Assembly (NCBI GenBank): GCA_035255045.1
Contig: DATFAA010000088.1
Span: 62,001 to 126,000 of the forward strand
Source of the DNA: JAGTRP01 sp035255045
Lineage (GTDB): Bacteria > Pseudomonadota > Gammaproteobacteria > Burkholderiales > Rhodocyclaceae
Length of the DNA: 64,000 bases
Direction: 5' to 3'
Position 1 is the first letter of the stretch. The number at the start of each line of letters is the position of its first letter. The position numbers and the translations under genes were made by a program. Of this stretch, positions 51,756-61,084 are shown one piece after another. Under the pieces are notes generated by a model. The model was not told the DNA's origin. It was given only the letters and a program-made list of their open reading frames with translations, and searched no databases.

Positions 51756-52469
51756 ATGAAACCCGTCCAGATTTTCGTCGGCTCTCTCGCTCCCCTGCCC
51801 GGCAGCGGCCGGCTCACCGGCATGTTCAAGCACCCGGCCGAGGGTCCCCTGGAAATCGGGCCGGAGGGCTTCACCGCCGACCAGCAGGCCGACCGCCGGG
51901 TCCATGGCGGACCCGAAAAGGCCGTCCACCTCTACCCGGCTGAGCACTATGTCCGCCTGGCCGGGAGCTTCCCCGAGGCTGCGGCGCGTCTGGTGCCCGG
52001 CAGCCTGGGGGAGAACCTGTCCACCCGGGGCCTCACCGAGGCCGACGTCTGCATCGGCGACGTCTTCCGCCTGGGCACCGCCCGCCTCCAGGTCTGCCAG
52101 CCCCGCAGCCCCTGCTGGAAGATCGACACCCGCTTCGGGGTGGACGGCATGGCCGCCCTCATCGCCGAAACCGGCATGACCGGCTGGTACTGGCGGGTCC
52201 TGGAGCCGGGCCGGGCCCAGGCCGGCGACGCCTTGGTGCTGGCCGAACGCGCTCCCGAAGGCATCGCCTTGGCCGCCGCCATGGCCATCTGGCGCGCCCA
52301 TCGGCCGGCTCTGGCCGACCTGGAGCGGGTGGCGGCCGCCCCCGGCATCGCTGCCGGCTGGCGCCGCAAGATTCTGGACCGCGCCGAGTGGCTGCGCCAG
52401 CAGCCCGACCAGCCGCCCGACCAGCCGCCCCCAGCCCCACCGGCTTTCCACCGCAAACCCGCGGACTAG
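51756..52469 (+). CDS. MOSC domain protein (YiiM-like)
   Basis: 237 residues with the MOSC pattern: FTADQQADRRVHGGPEKAVHLYP, then LGENLSTRGL, and the conserved Cys segment VCQPRSPCWKID which binds the molybdenum cofactor. It resembles E. coli YiiM, involved in N-hydroxylated base detoxification. The C-terminus carries a Pro-rich tail with two short tandem copies (DQPP). Its end overlaps the convergent calcium-binding-type gene by 4 bases. Confidence 0.88.
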   Translation: MKPVQIFVGSLAPLPGSGRLTGMFKHPAEGPLEIGPEGFTADQQADRRVHGGPEKAVHLYPAEHYVRLAGSFPEAAARLVPGSLGENLSTRGLTEADVCIGDVFRLGTARLQVCQPRSPCWKIDTRFGVDGMAALIAETGMTGWYWRVLEPGRAQAGDALVLAERAPEGIALAAAMAIWRAHRPALADLERVAAAPGIAAGWRRKILDRAEWLRQQPDQPPDQPPPAPPAFHRKPAD

Positions 52470-53431
52470 GCCGTCTTCGCCTCCTCCGGCTCGGTGGCCA
52501 GGTCCACCTGCTGGAGGCTGCCCACCCGGCCATCCTCCGCGAGATAGACACCGGTGGCGCGGATTTCCCCCAGGAGCCGGTTGGCCTTGTCCTTCAAGGC
52601 AAAGGGACTATCGGCGGCGCCCAGCCAGAGGGCTCCGACGCCCTTTTGCCCGAGGCCGGCCAAGGCGCCCTTGTCCTCGCCGCCGGCCCAGACCTGCAGC
52701 CGCACGAACTCCGGATCGGCCTCGTCCAGCCAGCCGTTGCGGTCGGCGTCCAGCTTGGCCAAGTCGGCGAAACCGTCGCCGCTGGCGGCGCCGAACAGTT
52801 CGCCGCCGTCATCGACCCGGCCGTTGCCGTTGCGGTCGAGGACCAGGAAGCCGCTGCCGGCGCCGAGGCCGGGAAGCCGCTCCACCTTGCCGTCGCTATC
52901 CAGGTCGAAGGCGAAGCGCCGGCCGCCGAGATCCGCCGCCTGGCCGTCGAAATTGATCACCAGCGGGTCGTGGAGGACCACTTTGCCGCTCTCCTCGTAT
53001 TTGCGCTCGCAGCTGTAGTCCCGGCACATGTCGAGGCTGAGGCTGAAGTCGATGGACTTGCCTTCCGCCGTGCGGATGACGCCGCTGCCTTCCACCTGGG
53101 TTCGCTCATGGTCGCGGATGGACTCGGTGGACTCCCACTGCCAGTCTATTTCCCTCTCGACCTGCCGGGATTGGGGCAGCGGCGGCAAGTCCTGGCAATC
53201 GGCAATTTCCGTCCGGCATTTCTTGCCATCGAGGGCGCCCAGGATGGCGTCCACCAGGGACTGGAGCAGCCGCATCACCCGCTCCCGCTCGCCCTGGGCC
53301 TCGTCGGCCGGGGGCGTGGCCACATCCCGGAAAACGTTGCGGAAGGTGGTGGCGCCGCGGGTCTCTATCTCATGCCGATAGTCCTGCTCATGCCGGCTGG
53401 CGAGACGGACATCGGACTCCTGGATGCGCAT
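52466..53431 (-). CDS. Conserved protein with calcium-binding-like (D-x-D/N-x-D/N) repeats
   Basis: 321 residues without an evident signal peptide. The N-terminal half is helical and charged; the C-terminal half has EF-hand-like loops (FDLDSDGKVE, LDRNGNGRVDDGGELFG, LDADRNGWLDEADPEF) seen in secreted or surface proteins of betaproteobacteria, then a Trp-Gly-rich end. AAGGAG precedes ATG 53431. It may be exported by a non-Sec route. Open frame continues upstream into the priA region but is spurious there. Confidence 0.75.
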   Translation of the reverse strand: MRIQESDVRLASRHEQDYRHEIETRGATTFRNVFRDVATPPADEAQGERERVMRLLQSLVDAILGALDGKKCRTEIADCQDLPPLPQSRQVEREIDWQWESTESIRDHERTQVEGSGVIRTAEGKSIDFSLSLDMCRDYSCERKYEESGKVVLHDPLVINFDGQAADLGGRRFAFDLDSDGKVERLPGLGAGSGFLVLDRNGNGRVDDGGELFGAASGDGFADLAKLDADRNGWLDEADPEFVRLQVWAGGEDKGALAGLGQKGVGALWLGAADSPFALKDKANRLLGEIRATGVYLAEDGRVGSLQQVDLATEPEEAKTA

Positions 53432-53487
53432 GATGGGCTCCTTTGCAGTGAATGGGAGCCAGTCACTGCAAGGCCCATGCCGGCCGC

Positions 53488-55470
53488 CTAGAACTCCAGG
53501 GGGTCCACTTCCAGGTGCCAGCGCAACCGGCTCGGCGCCTTGATGCCGTCGATGGCCTCCCGCCAGCGGGGCAGGAAGGCCTGCAGGGCCCGCCGCGACG
53601 GCGACTCGGCCAGGAGCTGGCCGCGCTCCAGGTTGGCGAGGCGGGAGAGGTGCATGGGCACTGGATCGTAGAGGGCGATATCCGGATGCTCCTGGGCGAC
53701 GGGCAGCTCCCGGGCGGCGGCGAGGAAGGCGATGGAATCGGCCATCTGGGGCGCCTCGGCCCGCAGCATGGCCTGGTAGGCGTAGGGCGGGAAGCCGGCC
53801 TGCTCCCGCTCCTTCAGCAGCGTGGCGGCGTAGGAGGGATAGTCGTGGGCCACCAGGGCCCCGTAGAGGGGATGGTCCGGATACTGGGTCTGGATCAGCA
53901 CCTCGCCCTTCAGCTCGGCCCGACCGGCGCGGCCGGCCACCTGCATGAGCTGGGCGAAGAGGCGCTCCGGCGCCCGCCAGTCGGCGGCGAAGAGGGCCGC
54001 ATCGGCCCCCAGGACACCGACCAGGGTCAGCTTCGGGAAGTCGTGGCCCTTGGCCAGCATCTGGGTGCCTACCAGGATGTCGGCCTCGCCGCCGTGGATG
54101 CGGTCGAGCATGGCCTCCCACTGCTTGCGGCTCTTCACCGAGTCCCGGTCCACCCGCACGATACGGGCCTCGGGAAAGCGCTCCTGGAGCCAGGCTTCGA
54201 GGCGCTGGGTGCCGCGCCCGAAGGGGTGGATGTCCTGGTTGCCGCAGGTGGGGCAGGCCTTCGGAATGCGGGTCTCGAAGCCGCAGTGGTGGCAGCGCAG
54301 GCGCCGGTCGGAGAGATGCAGCACCAGATTGGCGGCGCAGCGTTTGCAGTGGGAAATCCAGCCGCAGGCCGGGCAGGCGAGGACCGGCGCGTAGCCCCGC
54401 CGGTTGAGGAAGACGAGGCTCTGCTCGCCGCGCGCCAGGCGTTCCGTCACCGCCGCCAGGACGGGCTCGGACATGCCCTCCTGGAGCACCATCTTGCGGG
54501 TATCCAGGAGCCGGACCGCCGGCAGGGTGGCCTGGGCGTTGGCCCGCTCCTTGAGGGTGATGAAGCGGTAGCGCCCGGACTTGGCGTTGGCCCAGGATTC
54601 CAGGGAAGGCGTCGCCGAGCCCAGGAGCACGGGAATGTCCAGGTCCCGGGCCCGGAACACGGCCACGTCCCGGGCCGAGTAGCGCATGCCGTCCTGCTGC
54701 TTGAAGGAAGCGTCGTGCTCCTCGTCCACCACGATGAGCGCTAGACGGGGCATGGGGGTGAAGATGGCCAGCCGGGTGCCGAGGACGATTTCCGCCTCGC
54801 CGGCGAAGGCGGCCCGCCAATTCCGCTCCCGGGCCGCCTCGGCTAGCTCGCTGTGGAGCGCCACCACGTTGGCGCCGGGGAAGCGGCTGCGCACCCGGGT
54901 TTCCAGTTGGGGCGTCAGGTTGATTTCCGGGACCAGGAGCAGAACTTGGCCGCCGGCCGCCAGGGCGCGCTCGACCAGGCGGAGGTAGACCTCGGTCTTG
55001 CCGCTGCCGGTGACCCCATATAGGAGATGAGCAGCGAAGCCCGTCCCCAACGGGACGGCAGCAATGGCGGCGGCCTGCTCGACGGTCAGTGCCGGCGCCG
55101 GCACCGGCTCCACGGCCGCTGCCTTGCGCCCGGCCCGCCTTTCCGGTGCCGCCAGGCGCTTCAACCCGACCGGCAAGGCCTGCAGGATCACTTCACCCAG
55201 GGGAGCTTGATAGTAAGCGCTGGCGAACTGGCAGAGGCGGAAGAAATCCTCCGGCAGGGGCGGCAGGTCCCGCAGGATCTCGATGGCGGGCTTGAGCTGC
55301 TCCACCGGCCAGTCGCTGCCATCCTGTACTTCCCGGATGACGCCGATGCGCTCGCCGCGGCCGAAGGGCACCCGTACCCGCAATCCGACGTCGGCGGGGG
55401 TCGCCCCCTCCGACAGGTAGTCGAAGAGACGGTGCAGAGGCAGGTCGAGGGCGACTCGTAGAACCGGCAT
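53488..55470 (-). CDS. priA: Primosomal replication protein N' (PriA helicase)
   Basis: 660-residue superfamily 2 helicase that restarts stalled forks. Motifs: 3' DNA-binding N-domain (MPVLRVALDLPLHRLFDYL), Walker A GVTGSGKTE, DEEH box (VVDEEHDASFK), and two zinc-binding Cys clusters (CPACGWISHCKRC; CHHCGFETRIPKACPTC). Its length is shorter than E. coli PriA (732) but normal for betaproteobacteria. The gene lies next to the candidate origin-like gap. Confidence 0.96.
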   Translation of the reverse strand: MPVLRVALDLPLHRLFDYLSEGATPADVGLRVRVPFGRGERIGVIREVQDGSDWPVEQLKPAIEILRDLPPLPEDFFRLCQFASAYYQAPLGEVILQALPVGLKRLAAPERRAGRKAAAVEPVPAPALTVEQAAAIAAVPLGTGFAAHLLYGVTGSGKTEVYLRLVERALAAGGQVLLLVPEINLTPQLETRVRSRFPGANVVALHSELAEAARERNWRAAFAGEAEIVLGTRLAIFTPMPRLALIVVDEEHDASFKQQDGMRYSARDVAVFRARDLDIPVLLGSATPSLESWANAKSGRYRFITLKERANAQATLPAVRLLDTRKMVLQEGMSEPVLAAVTERLARGEQSLVFLNRRGYAPVLACPACGWISHCKRCAANLVLHLSDRRLRCHHCGFETRIPKACPTCGNQDIHPFGRGTQRLEAWLQERFPEARIVRVDRDSVKSRKQWEAMLDRIHGGEADILVGTQMLAKGHDFPKLTLVGVLGADAALFAADWRAPERLFAQLMQVAGRAGRAELKGEVLIQTQYPDHPLYGALVAHDYPSYAATLLKEREQAGFPPYAYQAMLRAEAPQMADSIAFLAAARELPVAQEHPDIALYDPVPMHLSRLANLERGQLLAESPSRRALQAFLPRWREAIDGIKAPSRLRWHLEVDPLEF

Positions 55471-55764
55471 TTAGGCCCCGCTGTTCCCGTCGATTCTCGG
55501 AAAGATCACGCAAGCCCTTCTGGCAGCAGCGATTTCAAGGGTGGACAAATCTGTGGATAAGTTTGTGGATGGCTGTTGGAGATTTTTCCCGGCGCTGTCT
55601 GCCGAGGGTTTTTCCGCTGCCCTACGGGTTCGCCCGGCCTGGAAAAAAGAGCCGCGCTATCAGGCCCTTAACGGTTCCACGTGAAACCCTTGCCGATTGA
55701 GGGCAGGCTCCGCGGGAAGGGGCCCGACTCTGTGCATAAGTCGAACCCGCCCCGCGGCTCTCGG
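55471..55764. other. Intergenic region with DnaA-box-like sites
   Basis: 294 bases between priA and hemE, both on the - strand. It contains TGTGGATAA (55552-55560), the exact reverse complement of the E. coli DnaA box TTATCCACA, with two 7/9 matches at 55540-55548 and 55564-55572 forming a cluster, and TGTGCATAA (8/9) at 55731-55739. Short T/A runs (GATTTTTCCC, GGAAAAAAG) lie between. This could be part of, or near, the replication origin or a DnaA-binding locus. Confidence 0.6.
55673..55688. promoter_or_regulatory. parS-like ParB-binding palindrome
   Basis: GGTTCCACGTGAAACC contains GTTCCACGTGAAAC, an intermediate between the Pseudomonas (GTTCCACGTGGAAC) and Bacillus (GTTTCACGTGAAAC) parS cores. 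Such sites mark chromosome-origin regions. No parA/parB genes are in this window. Confidence 0.65.
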
Positions 55765-56835
55765 CTACGACTTGCGGAGTAGCCGGCTATGGGAATGCAC
55801 GGTTTCCACCAGCGCCGTTACGTTATCCGGCGGGGTGAATTGGGAAATGCCGTGGCCCAGGTTGAAGACATGGCCGGTATTGCCGGAACCGAAGCTGTCC
55901 AGCACCCGACGGGCTTCCGCCCCGATGACTTCCGGCGAAGCGAAGAGGACATTGGGGTCCAGATTGCCCTGGAGGGCGACCTTGTCCCCCACCTGGCGGC
56001 GGGCTTCACCGATGTCGATGCCCCAGTCGAGGCCGAGGGCGTCGCAGCCGATGGCCGCGATCTTCTCCAGCCACAGGCCGCCGCCCTTGGTGAAGACGAT
56101 GGAGGGAATGCGCTCGCCGTCCTTCTCCTTGATGAGGCCGGCGACGATGCGCTCCATGTAGGCCAGGGAGAACTCCTCGTAGGCCTTGGCCGACAGGGAG
56201 CCGCCCCAGGTGTCGAAGATCATGACGGCCTGGGCGCCGGACTCGATCTGGGCGTTGAGGTAGGCGGTCACCGCGTCCGCCGTCACTGCCAGGATGCGGT
56301 GCAGCAGGTCGGGGCGATCGTAGAGCATGGTCTTGATTTGCCGGAAATCACTGGAGCTGCCGCCCTCGACCATGTAGCACGCCAGGGTGTACGGGCTGCC
56401 GGAGAAGCCGATCAGGGGCACCGAGTTGTCCAGGGCCCGGCGGATCTCGACCACGGCATCCATGACGTAGCGCAGGTGGTCGTTGGGGTCCGGGGCGGTG
56501 AGGTCGCGGATGGCCCACTCTTCCCGCAGGGGACGCTCGAACTTGGGGCCTTCCCCCTCCTCGAAGTAGAGCCCGAGGCCCATGGCATCCGGCACCGTCA
56601 GGATGTCGGAAAAGAGGATGGCGGCGTCCAGGTCGTAACGGGCCAGGGGCTGCAGGGTCACCTCGCAGGCCAGGGACGGGGTCTTGCACAGGTTCAGGAA
56701 ATTGCCGGCCCGCTTGCGGGTGGCGCAGTATTCCGGCAGATAGCGGCCCGCCTGGCGCATCAGCCAGAGGGGGGTGTATTCCGTGGGCTGCTTCAGGAGC
56801 GCCCGCAGGAAGGTGTCGTTACGGGGTCGGGTCAC
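55765..56835 (-). CDS. hemE: Uroporphyrinogen decarboxylase HemE
   Basis: 356-residue TIM-barrel enzyme making coproporphyrinogen III. It has the active-site segment LWLMRQAGRYLPEY (Arg and Asp/Arg neighbours), ILFSDILTVPDAMG, GFSGSPYTLA, FDTWGG and the conserved GNLDPNVLF. The GTG start at 56835 gives the normal family length (E. coli 354). It lies on the - strand between priA and trkH, near the candidate origin sites; hemE sits beside oriC in some alphaproteobacteria. Confidence 0.96.
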   Translation of the reverse strand: MTRPRNDTFLRALLKQPTEYTPLWLMRQAGRYLPEYCATRKRAGNFLNLCKTPSLACEVTLQPLARYDLDAAILFSDILTVPDAMGLGLYFEEGEGPKFERPLREEWAIRDLTAPDPNDHLRYVMDAVVEIRRALDNSVPLIGFSGSPYTLACYMVEGGSSSDFRQIKTMLYDRPDLLHRILAVTADAVTAYLNAQIESGAQAVMIFDTWGGSLSAKAYEEFSLAYMERIVAGLIKEKDGERIPSIVFTKGGGLWLEKIAAIGCDALGLDWGIDIGEARRQVGDKVALQGNLDPNVLFASPEVIGAEARRVLDSFGSGNTGHVFNLGHGISQFTPPDNVTALVETVHSHSRLLRKS

Positions 56836-56894
56836 GATAGGTTCCGTCTGTGGAAATCGGAAAGGCAGGATTATCCGCCTTTCCTTCCCTGCGG

Positions 56895-58349
56895 TCACTT
56901 GCGCCAGAAGGCAGGAGTCAATACCACCAGCAGCGTGAATATCTCCAGGCGGCCGAGGAGCATGGCGAAGGTGCACACCCAGGTCTGGAAGTCGCTCAAC
57001 ACCTCGTAGGTGGTGGACGGCCCCACCTGCCCCAGGCCCGGTCCGGTGTTGTTGATGCTGGCCACCACCGCCGTGAAGGCCGTGACGATGTCGAGGCCGG
57101 TGAAGGCCAGGACCAGGGTCAGGGAGACGATGCAGACCATGTACATGAAGCCGAAGGCCAGCACCGCGAAGAGGATGCCCCGGGGCGCCACCAGGCCGCC
57201 CACCTGGACGTTGTAGACCGCGTTGGGGTGCATGGCCCGCACCAGCTCCCGGTAGACCTGCTTGTAGAGCAGCAGGGCCCGGATCATCTTGATCCCGCCC
57301 CCGGTGGAGCCGGCGCTGGTGGCGAAGCTCGATAGGAAGAGCATCCAGAGGGGGGCGAAGACTGGCCACTGGGCGAAGTCGACGCTGGACAGGCCGGTGG
57401 TGGTGGCGATGGAAACCAGATTGAAGGCGGTGTGGCGCAGGGCCGTGCCGAAGTCCCCATAGACCCCGTGTTCCCAGATGTAGAAGGCGACCATCAGGAT
57501 GCTGGCGGCGATCACCCCGACAAACCATCGGGCTTCCGGGTCCAGCCGGTAAGGCGCCAGGGAAAGCCCGGCCAGGGCCAGGTAATGGGTGGCGAAATTG
57601 ATGCCCGCCACCATCATGAATGCTATCCCCACCGCCTCGATGGCCGGGGAATCGAAATAGCCGAAGCTGGCGTCGTGGGTGGAGAAGCCGCCCAGCCCCA
57701 TGGTGGAGAAGGCATGGCAGACGGCGTCGAACCAGCCCATGCCCGCCAGGCGGTAGGAAACGATGCAGGCCGCCGTGATGCCCAGGTACACCAGCCAGAG
57801 GCCCTTCGCCGTCTCGGCGATGCGGGGCGTCAGCTTGGAGTCCTTCATGGGCCCGGGCGCCTCGGCCTTGAACATCTGCCGGCCGCCGATCCCCAGCAGG
57901 GGAAGGATGGCCACCGCCAGCACGATCAGGCCCATGCCGCCGACCCACACCAGCTGGTGACGCCACAGGTTGATGGACAGGGGCAGCTCGTCGAGCTTGG
58001 AGAAGACCGTCGAGCCGGTGGTGGTGAGGCCCGAGACGCTCTCGAAATAGGCGTCGGTGAAGCTCGCTCCCAGCTGGACCATGAAGGGCACCGCCGCCAG
58101 GGCCGGCAGCACGGTCCACACCAGGACCACCATCAGGAAGCCGTCCCGGACGGTGAGTTCCCGCTTGTCCCGGCGGTGACGGAGCCAGAGAAAGGCGCCG
58201 ATCAGCATGGTCAGGGCAAAGCCCTCGTCGTAGGCCCGCTCGGCGCCGTCCCGCACCGCCCACGACAGCCCCAGGGGCAGCAGCATGGTGAGGCCGAAGA
58301 GCATGACGATCAGGCCCAGGGCGCGGAAGACGGGACTGAACCGGCTCAT
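56895..58349 (-). CDS. trkH: Potassium uptake protein TrkH
   Basis: 484-residue membrane protein with the four MPM (P-loop) repeats of the Trk/Ktr family; filter-like segments GLTTTGSTVFS, STMGLGGFSTHD, IATTTGLSS and NNTGPGLG are visible. It takes up K+ with the TrkA regulator encoded next to it (9-base gap). Confidence 0.95.
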   Translation of the reverse strand: MSRFSPVFRALGLIVMLFGLTMLLPLGLSWAVRDGAERAYDEGFALTMLIGAFLWLRHRRDKRELTVRDGFLMVVLVWTVLPALAAVPFMVQLGASFTDAYFESVSGLTTTGSTVFSKLDELPLSINLWRHQLVWVGGMGLIVLAVAILPLLGIGGRQMFKAEAPGPMKDSKLTPRIAETAKGLWLVYLGITAACIVSYRLAGMGWFDAVCHAFSTMGLGGFSTHDASFGYFDSPAIEAVGIAFMMVAGINFATHYLALAGLSLAPYRLDPEARWFVGVIAASILMVAFYIWEHGVYGDFGTALRHTAFNLVSIATTTGLSSVDFAQWPVFAPLWMLFLSSFATSAGSTGGGIKMIRALLLYKQVYRELVRAMHPNAVYNVQVGGLVAPRGILFAVLAFGFMYMVCIVSLTLVLAFTGLDIVTAFTAVVASINNTGPGLGQVGPSTTYEVLSDFQTWVCTFAMLLGRLEIFTLLVVLTPAFWRK

Positions 58350-58358
58350 CGTCCGCCC

Positions 58359-59792
58359 TCAGAGAAACTGGAAGCCGACCTGGAACAGCTTTTCCACCTT
58401 CTTCACCAGCTTCTTCCTGGTGCAGAAGACGATGACGTGGTCCCCCGAGTGGATCACCGTGTCGTGGTGGGCCATCACCACCTCGCCGAAGCGGGTGATG
58501 GCAGTCCAGTCGTCGGTATGGCCGACCACCACCGGCTGCTGCAGGTTGCGCACCAGGGCGGCGACGGTGACGCCCTCCGGCCAGGCCACCTCGTCGATAC
58601 GCCGCCCCACCACCTTGGAACTGCCGCGGTCCCCGTGGGCCACCAGCTCCAGGGCTTCGGCGGCGCCCCGGCGCAGGGAGTGGACCACGGTGACGTCGGC
58701 CTGGCGGACGTGGGCCAGGAGGGTGCCGATCGACACCTGGGCGGGCGAGATGCCGATGTCGATGGGGCCGCCCTCGATCATCTCGGCGTAGGCCCGGCGG
58801 TTGATGAGGGCCACCACACGCTTGCAGCCCAGGCGCTTGGCCAGGCTGCCGGCCATGATGTTATCTTCGTCGTCGTTGGTGAGCGCCAGGAAGAGGTCCA
58901 TCTCGCTGATGCTCTCCTGGATCATCAGCTCTTCGTCGGCCGCATCCCCGAGGAGGACGAGGGCGCTCTTGAATTCGCCGGCGATGACGTCGGCGCGCAC
59001 CGGATTGCGCTCGATGAGCTTGATCTGATAGTACTTTTCCAGGGCCTGCACCACCCGCACGCCGATGTTGCCGCCGCCGGCGATCATGATGCGCCGCACC
59101 GGGGTCGTCATGCGGCCGAGCTGGCGCAGGACCCGGCGGATATGCTCGGCGGCCGCCAGCAGGAAGACCTCGTCCCCGGCTTCGACGATGGTATCGCCAT
59201 CCGGGATCACCGGCTGGTCCCGTCGGAAGATGGCGGCGATGCGGGCATCCGTCTCGGTGGGCAGGAAGTCCCGCAGAGCCCGGATGGGCTTGCCCGCCAT
59301 CGCCCCGTCTTCATAGACCCGCATGGCCACCAGGCTCAGGCGCCCGCGGGCGAAATCGAGGACCTGGAGGGCCTCGGGGAATTCGATGAGATGGCGGATG
59401 TAGTCGGTGATCACCTGCTCCGGGCAGATGGCGAAGTCCACGGCGAAATTGTCTTCGCCGAGGAGCTTCTCGTTCTCCAGGAAATCGCCGGAGCGCAGGC
59501 GGGCGATGCGGGTCGGGACGTTGAAGACGCTGTGGGCGACCTTGCAGGCCACCAGGTTGGTCTGGTCGCTCTGGGTGACGGCGATGACCAGGTCCGCATC
59601 GTCGGCCCCGGCGTTCTTCAGCACGCTGGGATAGGCGGCGTTGCCGGCGACGGTGCGGATGTCGAGGCGATCCTGGAGCTTGCGTAGCCGCTCGGGGTCG
59701 TTGTCCACGAGGGTGATGTCGTTCTCCTCCGACACCAGCCCTTCAGCGACGCTGGTGCCCACCTGCCCCGCCCCCAGAATGATGATCTTCAT
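58359..59792 (-). CDS. trkA: Trk potassium system regulatory protein TrkA
   Basis: 477-residue cytoplasmic NAD-binding regulator with duplicated TrkA-N/TrkA-C halves: GAGQVGTSVAEGL at the N-terminus and GGGNIGVRVVQAL near residue 235, each a Rossmann NAD loop. It binds TrkH and gates it with ATP/NADH. It precedes ntrX by 17 bases on the same strand, so Trk and NtrYX may share a transcript. Confidence 0.95.
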   Translation of the reverse strand: MKIIILGAGQVGTSVAEGLVSEENDITLVDNDPERLRKLQDRLDIRTVAGNAAYPSVLKNAGADDADLVIAVTQSDQTNLVACKVAHSVFNVPTRIARLRSGDFLENEKLLGEDNFAVDFAICPEQVITDYIRHLIEFPEALQVLDFARGRLSLVAMRVYEDGAMAGKPIRALRDFLPTETDARIAAIFRRDQPVIPDGDTIVEAGDEVFLLAAAEHIRRVLRQLGRMTTPVRRIMIAGGGNIGVRVVQALEKYYQIKLIERNPVRADVIAGEFKSALVLLGDAADEELMIQESISEMDLFLALTNDDEDNIMAGSLAKRLGCKRVVALINRRAYAEMIEGGPIDIGISPAQVSIGTLLAHVRQADVTVVHSLRRGAAEALELVAHGDRGSSKVVGRRIDEVAWPEGVTVAALVRNLQQPVVVGHTDDWTAITRFGEVVMAHHDTVIHSGDHVIVFCTRKKLVKKVEKLFQVGFQFL

Positions 59793-59809
59793 GGCAGCCT
59801 CCCCACCGG

Positions 59810-61084
59810 CTACGGCCCTTGTTCCTCGCTTCTCTTGGCAAGGGCCACGCCCAGTTGCTTGAGTTTCCTGTAGAGGTGGGTGCGCTCCAGGCCGGACTTT
59901 TCGGCCAGGCGGGTCATGTTGCCCCCCTCAAGGCGCAGGTGGTATTCCAGATAGAGCTTCTCGAAGGCATCCCGGGCTTCCCGCAGGGGCTGCTCGAAGA
60001 GCGGTGCCAAGGACCCCAGCTCGCCATTGGCCTCTTCTCCCTGGGGCGCCAGCCGCGCCACGTCCTCGGCGCCGATCTCCTCCTCCAGGGTGGTCAGCGC
60101 CAGGTTCTTCACCAGGGCGTAGAGGTCCATCCAGGCGTTGTCGGGGCGGTTCTTCCAGGGCAGGTTGCGCAGGGCGTTGAGGGCACCGCTGGAGAGCTTG
60201 CGGGTCGGCACCTCGCCCCGCTCGATGAAATGGGTGAGCAGCAGCGAGGCGATCTCCGGCACTTCGTCGGCGTGGCCCGCCAGGGAAGGCAGGGCAATCC
60301 ACACCTCCCCCAGCCGGGATACCAGCTTGGGGTCCCACCCCGCCTCGGCCAGGGTCGCCAGGGGCCGGCTGCTGGCGACGATGAGCTGGACGTTGAGCTT
60401 GTCGATGCGATCCACGGCGAAGGCCAGGTTCATCTGCTGGAGCTTGCCGAGGGCCGCCAGGTCCGGAACGAAGAGCACTCCGCCCCCGGCCTTCTGGAGC
60501 ATCTCCTGGGTGAGGGCGCTGGCGACGGCCGAGAGATCGACCCAGGGGGCGCGGGGCGGCTGCAGGGTGCGGGCGCAGATTTCCGCCACGCCGCCTGTGG
60601 CTCCCTTGAGGAGCAGGATGGCGGCCTTGGCCGCCGCCTGCTCCAGCCGCCGCTTGAATTCCTTGATGAAGCCGGCGCGAATGAAGGCTTCCAGGGTGAG
60701 GGGCGGGCGCTGCGGCAAGCTGTCGTGCTTGAGGGCCTTGTGCACCGTCGCCAGGAGCTTCTGCAGGGCGATGGGCTTCTCCAGGAAGTCGAAGGCACCG
60801 AAGCGGGTCGCCTCGACGGCCGTGTCGATGGTGCCGTGGCCCGACATCACCACCACCGGCATGTTGAGCTGGCCGCCGGCGTGCCATTCCTTGAGGAGGG
60901 AAATGCCGTCCGTGTCCGGCATCCAGATATCCAGCAGCACCAGATCAGGGCGCAGCTCGCCCCGAACCCGGCGGGCCGCAGCGGCGTTTTCGGCCAGGCG
61001 CACGTCGTAACCCTCGTCGATGAGAATTTCCGACAGCAGTTCGCGAATACCTACTTCGTCGTCAACGACCAGAATGATGGCCAT
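59810..61084 (-). CDS. ntrX: NtrX-type response regulator with degenerate AAA+ domain
   Basis: 424 residues: a receiver domain with phospho-acceptor D52 (LVLLDIWMPDTDG) and acidic D8/D9, a central AAA-like region (~140-325), and a C-terminal Fis-type helix-turn-helix (MTRLAEKSGLERTHLYRKLK). The AAA core has lost Walker A (LLLKGATGGVAE where G-E-S-G-T-G-K is expected), has an altered Walker B (GGVLFVPDLAALG) and lacks GAFTGA, so it is unlikely to drive sigma-54 and may act as a simple DNA-binding regulator. Its cognate kinase ntrY overlaps it by 23 bases. Confidence 0.93.
   Translation of the reverse strand: MAIILVVDDEVGIRELLSEILIDEGYDVRLAENAAAARRVRGELRPDLVLLDIWMPDTDGISLLKEWHAGGQLNMPVVVMSGHGTIDTAVEATRFGAFDFLEKPIALQKLLATVHKALKHDSLPQRPPLTLEAFIRAGFIKEFKRRLEQAAAKAAILLLKGATGGVAEICARTLQPPRAPWVDLSAVASALTQEMLQKAGGGVLFVPDLAALGKLQQMNLAFAVDRIDKLNVQLIVASSRPLATLAEAGWDPKLVSRLGEVWIALPSLAGHADEVPEIASLLLTHFIERGEVPTRKLSSGALNALRNLPWKNRPDNAWMDLYALVKNLALTTLEEEIGAEDVARLAPQGEEANGELGSLAPLFEQPLREARDAFEKLYLEYHLRLEGGNMTRLAEKSGLERTHLYRKLKQLGVALAKRSEEQGP

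Noticed and set aside
52400..52445. Short tandem repeat encoding DQPP in the MOSC gene
   Set aside because: Only two copies in a Pro-rich tail; ordinary low complexity.
57432..59687. Long + strand open frame opposite trkH and trkA
   Set aside because: Its translation is low-complexity (His/Gln/Gly/Asp-rich) and mirrors the codon positions of two intact genes on the other strand.
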